The notes beneath the pieces were generated by a model that saw only the letters and a list, made by a program, of their open reading frames with translations, ran no database searches and was not told the origin of the DNA. A DNA stretch of 64,000 nucleotides from Numida meleagris (taxonomy: Eukaryota > Chordata > Aves > Galliformes > Numididae): assembly GCF_002078875.1 (NCBI RefSeq), contig NC_034413.1:63407594-63471593 (forward strand), in the 5' to 3' direction. The position numbers and the translations under genes are program-made. Shown here piece by piece: positions 24,256-35,840 of this stretch (position 1 is its first letter; every line of letters starts with the position of its first letter).

Positions 24256-27200
24256 TGATAAAGTTATGAGGAAAATGAGTAGAATAAAAATAAAAAATAT
24301 TATGTATTTGTATATACTGATTTATAGGTTGTTCTTACAGAAAATGTGGAGGTTTGTTCTTAGGTGTAAGCATGGCATACTTGAGGCTATGGCTTGCTTG
24401 CTGCCACTGCTTGTCTGCTGTCCTACCCAGGAGGCAGCCTGTCCTGCACTGGAACCAGTGTACTACTGTAACTTATTCATTAGTTTATGAATGTGTTTTC
24501 CTTTTTACTTATCCCAGGAGAACTTCAGAAATTCATGTGAAAGCCCCCAGTGTAAACTTTCCTGTCTACAAACACTTGGTTTGTAATTTTCTATTACTGC
24601 TGTAAAGGCTCCTAGAAAGCATTGCAATTTCACATAGGACAAATATGGGACTAACATTTTAGCTGCAGTATTTGGAAAATACTCTTACAGCAGTTTCCAG
24701 CAGAGAACTGCCAAGAACACATAAGACTGTAATTTTAAGCTATGTAACTGATGCAAATTGAAACCATCTATATCTGTTTTTCATGATATTGCCTATTGTA
24801 TTTATGTAAATATTTTTGTCTGTGTTCTCTGAAGAAGTGCTAAATAGTGTGGAATGAATGTGAACAATCATAAACAAGCACGTCGCAGTGTACTAAACAG
24901 CACCACATGTTTTACAAAGTCAATAAAAAAAGGCTGAAAGAGGCTTTGAAAGTGGGTTGTGACAGCTATTTTCTTCAAAGGATACTTTGCTAATTCGCGT
25001 GCTGCTGAAATTGGAGTTCCTATTCTATTTTGTCACTAATACTGCTGTAACTTATTAGTAGCACAGTGGATTCATGGGGGACCCACAACCTTGAGCAAGT
25101 CAGCATGGGCAAACTGAGAATAAAAGAGTTACAGTGGTATTTTCTGTCTGCCTTTTCCAGGTCACTTGACAGCACTTAGAGTCAGAATGAGTAATAAAAT
25201 CAAAGTACTTTTGCAGTTTTGTGAGGGGCTTTACTTAGCACTTGACTGTTTTTCATCTGAAATAGTACAAGTTGTCTTTCTGAAATGACAGTTTAATACA
25301 AAGCTCCATAACACCCTGTTGGATCTCACTTTTACCCTGCTTTACAGCACCCAAATAAAATGGGTAAGATATACATTGTAATGTACTTTGCCTGTTTTAC
25401 TTCATCACTGGTTGCTTTGTGTTTTAATTATTTTACTTTTATATACACTGTACATTACTACTAGATGCTAAAAGTTTTGTTTTTTTTTAATTATTTAGGA
25501 ATTGCGTTAAGAATGCTGTCTCATAATCTGTATCCTTGAATTCAGGACACAAGTATTCCTGGACAGGGACATCCTCTGGGAACAAGGTCAGAAGCATGAC
25601 CTTGCTGGATCCCACTTGTCTGATTCAGAGTCTCCCAGAGCTCTATGGGCACTCAGTCAAAAAATACCACTTGCTTAGTTGAGACATTAAGTTTTCATAA
25701 CACTATTACTCAAAAGAAATTATATGCAAAGCAGAGTGAAATCATAAATTGAACCATATTTATGTTTTTCTGCCTTTTTTTTTGACAATGGTTATGTCTT
25801 GAGATAGTTGGCAGTTAGTAACTTCTGGATATGAAATTGTGAATTACTTACTCAGGCCTAACAAAGTTTTGCAGGAGTGATTGTTCATTAGTAAACAGTT
25901 TCTGACTTGGTGAAAAGAACTAAAGAACTGATGAACACAGTCTTGTTTTCCATATCCATCCTTCATGTCATCTCTCTCAACAACTTCTTTTGTAAGAACT
26001 CCAAGCAAGACATCTCTTCCCTTTGTGTTTGAGGAGTGCTTGACCTATTAGATTCCTGGTAGAGGGTCTTCCGTGCTACTGTAATGGGAAGGATACTTGG
26101 GTTTTGTTTTCATGCTGACTGCTGAAAAAAATTATGATGAGGATGGATATTCCTTCATAAAAGAACAATTGGCTTTTCTTCTACTGAAAGTTCATTTTGA
26201 GCTGTCTTGTGTTGTGAGCTTATAGTAAGTGCAAGTTTTGACTTTGCTCTTCCTGCACTGACTTTGCTGGCATTAGCCTCATCCATCCATTTTATTATCT
26301 AAGTTTGTGTCTGAATTTAAAAAAGACTTCTCTTTTGATATCAGCCAGCTCATGACAAAAGAACCCCAAGTTCTCCATTGGTTATGTTTTACAGGAGTAC
26401 TGCTTTAGCAGTGCCGGTGGACACACCTTCGTGTCCTCAGGAATAGACTTCAGAACTTGTTCCTAAGTATAGCTTTCATAATGAGCTCTCTGAAAACAAA
26501 TTTCAAACTTCTATACCAAGGCAAATGTAGTAATCTGAGGGAACTGTAGGAGGATTCCTTGTGTGGCACAGTCAGGATACCACAGATTGACCAGGTAAGG
26601 AGTGGGAACGCAGACTGAGAAAAAGTAAAGGTGGCAGATACATAAATCTATAAACACTTTTGAGGAATGAAATGGTCACAGATTGAGAATCAATAATGGG
26701 AAGCATTTTTCACATAGAATTCATCATTAAACAGTTAAGCTTAGCACTACAAAGTGTTCTAAAAGTAAAAATTACAGTTATTTTTAAGAGAAGATCTGTA
26801 GAAATTCATGGGAGAAGTCCATTAACAGTTACTTAAAATGATGACTCTTATTTACATTCCTAATTCAGCAAATTTATTAACTGGTTTTCTTGGCAGAGGA
26901 TGCAAGAGGGATGCCGATTTCATCCATACTCTGTTGCTTATGCTCTCTGCCTTTACAGTCCATGTCTATCACTTAATGCATTAATAGCATGGAGTCCAGA
27001 TTTGCTGATGAATGCAGTAACTGCAGTTCAAATGTGTGTTACTCTTCTAATGGTATGTAGCCTCAGACTGGACTAAGGAAATAAAATTTTCCATTTTAAT
27101 TTCAGCAGCTAATGCATGTTTTTGATCCATCTTCCTTCAACATTAAAATAACTTTTTTTTAATAAACCTGGAAGTGAATGAAAAATAGTTTTGTTCCTGT

Positions 27201-27692
27201 GACTAATACGAAAATGGGATTCTGACCTTTGAAAAGTATAGTCATGTGTAAATGAAAGTGAATTTTCAAGTTGGAAACAGCTTTATTGATGTTTTAAAAT
27301 GGAAATTGAATAGAAACTGGAGAAACAGAGATGTGCTGTGCTATTAGTTTTAATAAGTCATTTCATTATCAGTGACCTCATAATTACTGTGAATTGTATA
27401 TGCAACAATAATCTCCAAGTTACTCATTATAAACAGTTAGTTGATCGTGACCTAAAAACCTAAGGTGATAAGGAAGGTGGTTAATTTCTGTAGTGACTGA
27501 TTTCCTACAAAGTATGGTATCATAATTTCTATGTTCTGCAGCAGTTAGAAGGGCAGCAATTTTGCAAGAGCTGCCTGCAGACAGTGGCTCTTTCACTAAT
27601 GGGAGAACTACAGATACTGACAGTAGAAAAGCCTTTTCAAAACATTTTTTCACACCAATTTTTATTGGTGTATTAATATAATTGAAATATAA

Positions 27693-27718
27693 ATATTTCA
27701 ATTTTTAAATTGAAATAT
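27693..27718. repeat. Perfect 12-bp inverted repeat with 2-nt spacer
   Basis: ATATTTCAATTT, then TT, then AAATTGAAATAT. A third copy of the arm motif (ATTGAAATAT, 27681-27690) lies just upstream, so the locus holds three related AT-rich arms that can pair in two ways. Confidence 0.85.
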
Positions 27719-29109
27719 CTAATATATATGGGTCTGGACCTGTATCCCAGGCATGCTAGGTGACAACACTTGTAGCAGTAATTGCAGAGCAGGGACAGAT
27801 TACATTCGTTCTTCTATTACCTTTTTTCATTGTTCTCCAAGCCTACCCAAGAAGCACAGGTAGATAGGATTAATACCTGTTAGCTTTCTTGGATGCTTAA
27901 GAGATCTGCAGGCTCTCAGCATAGCCCAGGATTTTTCATTTAACAGTCTAGGTGTAATTAAATTTAGTTTGATACATAGAAGTTTCTGGTTCCTATCTGA
28001 ACTTTGTCTAAAGATTTATCATTGTAACAAGACTATAGGAATAATTGCATTTGGTTTGTCCTTAGCTTGAAATGGTTTTGCTAATTTGCCAAATTGCCTT
28101 CTACTTGTATTAAATGGAAAAAAGTATGTAAACTGGAAGTACAGGGCAAAAACTGTAAAGGAGGATAATTTCAATGTCTTGAACAGAGATGGCCAATTAC
28201 TTAATAACCTCTTCATAGGGAGGGGGATTCTTCTGCTCAGCATCTGTTAATGCCCGTTTTAAGCTGCTTAATTTCTCAGTCTTCCTTAAATTAGGCATAA
28301 GAAGTGAATGAATTATTATGACTAAATGAGAATAATATTTATGGTTAAGATGGTGTGTAATAACCTTCTGAAATAGAAAGCTTTGCTACCTGATGCTTAA
28401 CTAAACCTGCTTTTGACTGGATATTAGTCCACAACTTGCATTTAATCAAGCAGGTGATATTTTGATATTTTTTCCCCAGAGAAAAACAGCTTTTTCATCA
28501 AAATTGAGAGATTGGCAGAAGTTTGATTTCAACAGGGCTCTTTGTTGAAAACACTGATTTTTTTTTTATATTAAGCATTAGATCTAGGGTAATGATTTCA
28601 AATGTGCCCAAGTGAATTACAGAATAGAAGTGAATTTCTAAAGCTAACAGAGGCATTTTAAATGTTTCCAAAGAAATGGGTTTCTATGGCACCCAAGTAA
28701 TATTTCATTTCAAAAACCCGTGGCAGACTTATTTTTGTATTTAAAAAAGAAAAGCATCAAGAAGTATTTAACCTAATCTTATATTTTTTGCATGTCACAA
28801 AATGTAAATTTTTAAAGAATAGTCATTAACGTGAATGTCTTTCACATTTTCCTAAAGTCAGGTTGAAATGTTAATTTAGGTAAAGAATGTGATGAATCTG
28901 ACGAGCAGATAGATGTTTGAGAACCTGGTATCCCAAACGGTATAATGCCTGCAGGAACCTGGGAGATGAGGTGCACTTTTCTCCCTTAACAGAAGTTGTG
29001 GTGTGTAGGTAAGGGTTACATCCTGAGCTCCTGACTGACTGTTCTTGAGTAATTAACACTGGTGGAGTTTTTAGCTTCTTACTAATAATATGATAAACCC
29101 TCTGTGTGA

Positions 29110-29123
29110 TTTTTTTTTTTTTT
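29110..29123 (+). repeat. T14 homopolymer
   Basis: Fourteen T bases, followed by AGACC. It resembles a polypyrimidine tract plus AG acceptor, but the sequence after it has no recognisable exon. Confidence 0.85.
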
Positions 29124-31725
29124 AGACCATCAACAATGCTTTTATCTCTGAGGTGGATCTGTCCTGATGTTGGCTCGGTCTCTCCCCAATGGTCCTTGCA
29201 CATGACTGCCAGCACTGAATCCCTCTGGACTATGGGATCACATCCTCCCTGTGTGAGAATGTGTGGGTTTCTGCAGTTCTCTGCAGCAATTAAAAGAATC
29301 TATTACAGCATATGTCATTGTTTAAAGAATTCCCTGATACAACTTTATACAAGTAATACTCAAGGCAGACAGGATTTAAATAACTACAAGGAAAAAAAAA
29401 ACAATTCAATTTGTCTCCCAGTTAGAGCAGGAAGGAACAATAATAAAAGTTATCACCACTTCTATTTTGACTTGTGACCCTTATGCAAAGAACAGCGCTG
29501 ACTGGAAAAGTTACCAAATGCGTGCACACAAATATTCCCTATATAATGACCCTCATGTGGACTGTGTTAACATTACTTTCAAGGACTTTCTCAGGAAACT
29601 CTTAGACATTGGGTAACTTCTGTTACTTTTTTCTACAGTTAATGAAAGTATGTGCTGTGTTTGGTACTGGTGTCATACTTCATGTTTCTGAAAACTAAGC
29701 TCAAATGCTCTTGTGCCTGATGGGGTGCTGCCTGTGGTGTTTTACATTCGGAGATGGAGCACGATGGATTAGGATCTGGTACACAGTGCGTCTCTAAATA
29801 ATAACGCTATCAGAGGAAGATATTGTGAGAGGAGAAGCAAAGACAAAATATATTGTTGTTGGTTCAGCCAAGCATTTAAATGTGCCTTTCGTAGGATGAG
29901 ATTGGTAGCTCTGCTAGACCGAAGGAGTCTAGACATTGTAGCATTAAGCTAGAAATAAGAGATAAGGAATCTAGACATCAATAACATTTACTACATGAAA
30001 GATCCATCCAAGAAATACAATTGACCAATAACAAAAGGCAAGGATGTTTTGAGCGTGCTTTTCCCTCTCCTTAACTTGCATAGTTTGTACTTGGTGACCT
30101 TCTCTATCTCATTTCTGCATGCTACAAATATTATCTGTAAAATAAACGTAGCTTAAAATCACAGCTTCAATGTGTGATTTGGAAAAATCCTGTAGAATAG
30201 GTAGCAGAGGTATTTAAAGAAAAGTACAAAAATCAGATAAATTATTGAAGAGGATTTGCTGTACTTCAGATCACAGATCTCATTGCTGAAAAATGTAAAT
30301 ATATTCTGGTGCTACCCACTTATGATGTGATGATTATTGTAATATATATTAATACATAATCTAATTATCAAGTGTTGGAATGGTGATTAATATGACTTTT
30401 ACTCTAATACATACTTAGAAGTTCATCACTCTTGCCTATTAGAGAGGTGGAGTAGTCATTGGTAGAGAACTGTAGAGCTCATTAACACTATGACATTAGA
30501 CTTGTGGGTTAGCTTGCTTGCTAGGCAAGGAAGAGCTCAGGAAAACATAAAGCACAGTATAAGACAAGGTGCATTGCTAAACATTCCTGTGGCTATGAGG
30601 GCATTGTGCAGTGGGGAGCTGAACCATAATTAACCTTGTCCTGCTAAGGTGTCTCTAAGGAAAATAAGTAGTTATATGACTGTGGCTTTCCTCCCTTTAG
30701 CCAGGTTGTTATGCACTATTTCCTACTGAAGTGTAAGCTTTAAACCTTGAACAGAACTTGAACAGATCCCAGTGCTCAGATGAAGGGATCCAATGCAAAG
30801 ATCCTGTTGCATGAACCTTTTCGCAAGCATTGTTAAAGCAAATGCCTGTTATATTTGTGTGTGGAATCTTTGCAAGATTCAAAGTTTGGTAAACACAACT
30901 AGATCATGTGAAGTGGTTGCTGATGTTCTATTTCATGATATGGATCAAAAGGCGATGGATTTACAGACAAGACCTGCAAGTCCCAAATGGTTGTTAAGAT
31001 ATATGCTGTCATAGAGAGCACCAGCCGTCGTCTTAAGCTTACTTTGAGTATTATGTTTGTGAAGGCAATTAGGATGGAAGTACCACTCCTCTTATATGCA
31101 GAGCACATTGTTTTTAAAGCTGTGTTTATTCAATACTTAGCTGTCTTCCTCCTACACAAAAGATTGACCATGAGTGAAGTGGGCCTGTGTCTCCACCCAG
31201 AGGAGTGAAGAGATGGAAACCATGCACTGATGCCCAGAATAGAAGCCTGGAAGTTTGTTTGCAGAAATAGCAGTCGGTATGTTAACAGCCAGAATGTTTC
31301 AGAAAGTGTCCTTCTTGGGGAAAAGAAGTGGCAGAACTGATGCACATATGTAAATTAATTTGAGGTTTTCTCGAATGAAAGACAAGTGGGCTGCAAGATT
31401 TTCTACTAGCTACTTAGTGGATTGGGATGCTCTGATTTTTTTCTCCATTTATATTCTGCTTTTGTTTTGGAGGGCTCTTGCTGAGGGATACCAGCTTTTA
31501 TGTTTTGCTCTGAGGGTGTTTTTTCAGTGATTCAGTTTTCTGAGAGCTGATGGCCAACATACGTGTGTCCCTCTTGTAGTTAGTGTAATGTTGGCTTTAA
31601 AAATAAGGACTGAAAATTCAACAAAAACATCGCTGACCTGCAGTAAGTCAGGGAGAGCTTTTAGTGAGCTGCTTCTCTAAACAGGCTGCTACATTCAGGA
31701 CTAATTGCTGTTTAAGGTCAGTGGT

Positions 31726-31741
31726 TACATATATATATGTA
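31726..31741. repeat. 16-bp TA palindrome
   Basis: TACATATATATATGTA is fully self-complementary, with an alternating TA core. It is a short simple repeat of no known role. Confidence 0.75.
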
Positions 31742-33287
31742 CGTGCAGTATGCTACTCAAATGCAAGTAGAATATGCAGGCTTTGTGTTGAAAGGTAGGA
31801 AAGACATGGCACACTGTCAGGTTTAGATTTAGTTGCAAAGCCACTTCTTGCAGGCTGAGCATATTGTGGTGTTAGCTGTATGAATAACAATAATGGTGGA
31901 TTTGGTGATTTGGCAGTAAAACACAAATTGAAAGCAAATCAAAACAAACAACGTAAAATTCATTAGAAGAGCAGAAAGTTTGGAGGTGAACATCAGAGCA
32001 GGCAGAGGAAAAGATCTAGACGATGAAAGAAGATAACTTGGAACAACTCTTTTCAGTACCTCAAAGTAACTTCAGACCTTGTTCCAGAAAGTGCTAGGCT
32101 GTCCTTTGCTATAAGAAACAGAGTGGTTAGGCCCAGAAGAACTGTAGATCCTTGGCTCTTATTTTATTCCACCACCCTTTATCACCCAAATTGTTTTTCC
32201 TATTCATTAAAGTAGATTGATTTTTTGAGGCCTTAAAGATGTAATTTGCTTTAGTTTTCCATCTGTGAAATATGACTAATAGTATATTATTAAGCTGCTA
32301 AACAGTGAAAAGAATGCAAGGGAGAATTTTCAAATCTTGTATGTTTCAGAAATAGACAGGTGTGGGAAAAGAATATGGTTTAAGTATGAATCATTCCTTT
32401 GAAGATATTTATTTTGCATAGAAACAGATACTTTAGGGTACTTTTCGTTTTGATTAGATACGTATTGAATAGTCAAATGGTTCTAAGCTTTTACTGTTAC
32501 ACTGAATAAAAAGTCACTGGAAAACAATTTCTCTAAATTCTATCTATGGAAGGAAAAACAAACCTTTCACTTTTCCTAGTTACCGCACTCTGACAACTCA
32601 TAATAGTTCTAGATACTTAGATCGTTCTCACATTAAATACTTCCCCTCTCTGCACGTTTTCAAAACATCTTCAGTTTGGTCCCTTTCAGCTTTGATTAGT
32701 CTCTTGGGAAACAGTCGCAATTAAAAAAAAAAAAAGTGAGGATTGGTAAATACTTGCATTTTGGTCTTAAGTCCCAAGAGTTTCTGATGGCTTTGGAGAG
32801 AGCAAAAGCTTATGATACCTCATTTTTGCACGGTAAGTATTAAAGGAGAACGTGGGCAAGAAAAAATAGAAGTTGAAGTACAAGAGAAAGTTCTTCCTGA
32901 AATCCCAGATGTATCCAAGGATAGTGTTATATAAGGAAAATGCAAGTGGAATATAAAGGGGAGATAAACTCATCTTCTTACATGTATTAATGACAAGTTG
33001 CTTTTTTTAAAGTGGTCATATTTCAGAGATTAGTACAACAATGAGGTTTAAAAAAAATTCTTAATTTCGCTACTCTTCAGTCTAAAATTGTCCTTGGATT
33101 GCAGCTTGTGTGTTTCTTTTGTGTCAAGTAAAAATGGATCTTCAATAAGGCTGTAATGATCTCTGTATATATGCACGTACAAAAAAGAATACAGAATATT
33201 TGCATCGCTCTCACTTAACATCACTGTATCTCTTTTGTAGACTATTCACTCCAATTCCAGGGACAAAAACAATTAAACATATATGTT

Positions 33288-33391
33288 CATAGAATCCCTA
33301 GAGTACGAAGGAACCTTTAAAGGTCATCTAGTCCAACTCCCCTGCCATGAAGAGGGCCATCCACAGTAAGATCAGGTTGCTCAGAACCTGG
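33288..33391 (-). mobile_element. CR1 LINE 3' fragment, minus strand
   Basis: It begins with a reversed octamer (CATAGAAT), followed by GAAGGAACCTTTAAAGGTCA and CTAGTCCAACTCCCCTGCCA, and ends at CAGGTTGCTCAGAACCTGG. Only about 104 bp of the 3' UTR is left and no coding sequence is included. Confidence 0.9.
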
Positions 33392-34500
33392 TTATTCCTT
33401 TGTGGTACTTAACAGGACCTTTTTAATGTAGAAAGATTTAAAAAAAAAAAAATTAGCTGGAATTAAGATATGTAGGGTGAAGGTGTCTGGCTGAGGAGGA
33501 AATTGCAGTATTTTTTGTGAGTGAGCAGTAGTTAACTATGAAGATTTGACCTAGTTTTAAAACAGCAGGTTGTAGCTGACCACTCATGATTTTAAGTAAA
33601 GTCATACTTGAAATGAACTTTTGAGAAAAAATTTAAAGTGCACATTTATTGGAGTTGTGAAGTTGCATAAAAATAGATGACACCTCATATTTTTGTGTGT
33701 TAAACTTTTCACAAGAAAATATGATTTCTTCTCTTAACTTTAGAAATACTTTGAGTGATTTGGAAGGAGCATGTAGTTTGCATCTGACTTTAGACTGTTA
33801 GTGCTTGTTGAAAAAAAGGCAAAAGAAAACTCAAATCTGGACATAATAATACTAAAATACTTAAGAGGTTATGATGGTATTGGATTAAAGAGCCGATCAT
33901 TAAGTTATGTAGAAAATTCAAACTGAAGGCAAGGATAATAAAAACTAACAAGAGACATAAAGCTCCAGGAGGTAGGCACAGCATGCACAACAGCTTGGCC
34001 CTATTCCTGGTTCAGTGATGGACTTTTCAGGAGGCTTGGAATTTCTTTCACCTAACTGTGCCTGCCCTTGCCCTCCCATCCATATTTCTACTACATGTTA
34101 ATACAGAAGCCTGACCTTGGTCTATGGGCAACAGAAGTTTAAAAGCTGTAATTCAGTTAGGCATGGCACATGGACGTCCTTGATGCCTTGTGCTTATCAT
34201 TCCATTTTCTTGTAATATTCCTCTCAGAGATGACTTTGAAATCACATCTTTTTTATTTAAATGATTGTAGAAAATTTAGTGTTCACAGGAGATGCTAGAC
34301 TGGCAGCTCCTGTGAATAAAATTATTCAGACTCTTAAAGTATAAGTGGGGAATCATCCTGGAATTACTACATTCTTGACTTCAGGGAGTTCTGTTAGTGG
34401 GACTTTTGACTCTGCATGGCTCTGCTGGAAGAACAGTCTGATTCCTCATTCTTTTTCTTAAATAAAAAGTCAGTAAGAGGCTTGAAGATGCATTGAAGGT

Positions 34501-34543
34501 AAAAAAAAAAAAATAAAAATAAAAAAATAAAAAAATAAAAAAA
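34501..34543 (+). repeat. A-rich tract, (TAAAAAAA)n-like
   Basis: A13 followed by T-interrupted A5, A7, A6 and A7 runs. This could be a decayed poly-A tail, but no retroposed body is recognised upstream, so it is called a simple repeat. Confidence 0.85.
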
Positions 34544-35089
34544 CAATAGTTTCTCAGCTGCAAACAGCTGTCGAAGTGGGAGATGGTAGTGGCTGGGTGG
34601 AGCTGATGTCCTCAAATTGGACAAGAGCAGCCTGGAGCCATTCTGCCTCAAAATGGGGGAAATGCCCATGGAGAGCTGAGATTTTGGCTTGGAACATTGA
34701 TGGCCTCAAGGAATCCAGGTTGTGCTAAAATTGTTCCATGTCTGCTTTTACCTTCTTCCATTGATGACAAAATGGAGCGCTCTTATACCACCTGACCTCT
34801 CCCTTCACTTTTGAAGGGGCACTATTTTAAATACAGTGATTCCTTGCTTGGCTTGTTAGGCTCTTTTAAGGAACAGACTAAAGCACAGCTGGCTTTCAGG
34901 GTGGCTGTACCTCACCAGAAAATATGGCCCTAGTTGATCCAACCCTGTGACAAAGCCATTTGCCTTCACAGGGAGCGAGACTGAAAGAAGAGCTTGTGAT
35001 TCTTCTCTACTTTCCTCATCATTGTTTTCACTGGAGCTGCTAATAAGAATTTATGGCACTGTAAAACAAAATTATTTCTAGAAGTGCTA

Positions 35090-35840
35090 GTTTCTTATGT
35101 GCCCACCTGTGGCTTTTTTCCTATTTTTTTAATGCCATTGAGACTTTTCTGATTTCACATATGTAGGCATTAGGTCAAATTAATTTCCCAGTAAATTAAT
35201 GCTTTGAATCGAATTGAGCCTTTTGCATAACACGATGCAGTGCGGCTTGTAACTTTGCTTCATTTTTGTATAAATCTGGAGAGCGTAGAATGAAAAATTA
35301 AATTAGAATCTGAGTGGTTCCGTCGCACAACTTGATCTTGGCTTTTGTTAGTACATAATTTTACAGTAGTGTTTGTGCAGTGGTACATTAAGAGCCGTAT
35401 CTGTGCGTGACCCACTTACAGTATGCAGCTTGCGATAGCCGTATGCTCAAATCTCCGTTCATTTTCAGTGTAGTCTATGAGACTAAAACATTGTTAAAAA
35501 AAAAAAATCTCTGCTGCTAAATTAAGCCTAAAAGAGTAAATAGGGGAATGAATGTAAACAATAAATTTCCCAGACGTTTATGCAATATGTGCTCCTGTTA
35601 ATATCACAGTGATAAGGAACCTTCAATATCCAATGCGATCATTGTTTTCAGGTGATACGATAAAAATTGTAGGTAGACTAGCATATAGATAATGAAAAGA
35701 TAATCCCAAAGAACTCATCTGTAACCACAGACAGCTTAGTCTCTTGTGTAGCAGTAAATTAATCATCCTGCATTGTGTTAGCCACCTCTAAGTGTGCTGT
35801 TGATAATTATATTCCCATGAGTAAAGTGGAAGCTGTTCTT
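35090..35840. promoter_or_regulatory. Best candidate conserved regulatory element
   Basis: Eleven CpG dinucleotides occur between 35210 and 35457, while flanking DNA has long stretches with almost none. The block also carries AAATTAATTTCC and AAATTAATGC homeodomain-type cores, TTTGCATAA (octamer-like), GTAAACAATAAA (forkhead-like) and TAAATTAATCATCC. AGCCGTAT occurs twice, 44 bp apart. There is no transposon signature, simple repeat or open frame. CpG retention in a methylated, CpG-depleted genome suggests selection or lack of germline methylation; an enhancer of a distant developmental gene is a reasonable inference, not shown. Confidence 0.38.

Larger units (their letters stand above)
24256..33287. 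other. Unique non-coding DNA
   Basis: About 9 kb without a supported gene. Open frames (for example 28871-29215 minus and 29106-29477 plus) overlap each other antisense and show no domains. Items listed separately: an A/T hairpin at 27693-27718, a T14 run at 29110-29123 and a TA palindrome at 31726-31741. Confidence 0.55.

Noticed and set aside
23229..24258. Plus-strand open frames within the 23-24 kb region
   Set aside because: These are antisense shadows of the minus-strand CR1 ORF2 sequence.
29106..29160. T14 followed by AG, considered as a splice acceptor
   Set aside because: The sequence downstream has no recognisable coding domain or donor site, so a homopolymer followed by AG is insufficient.
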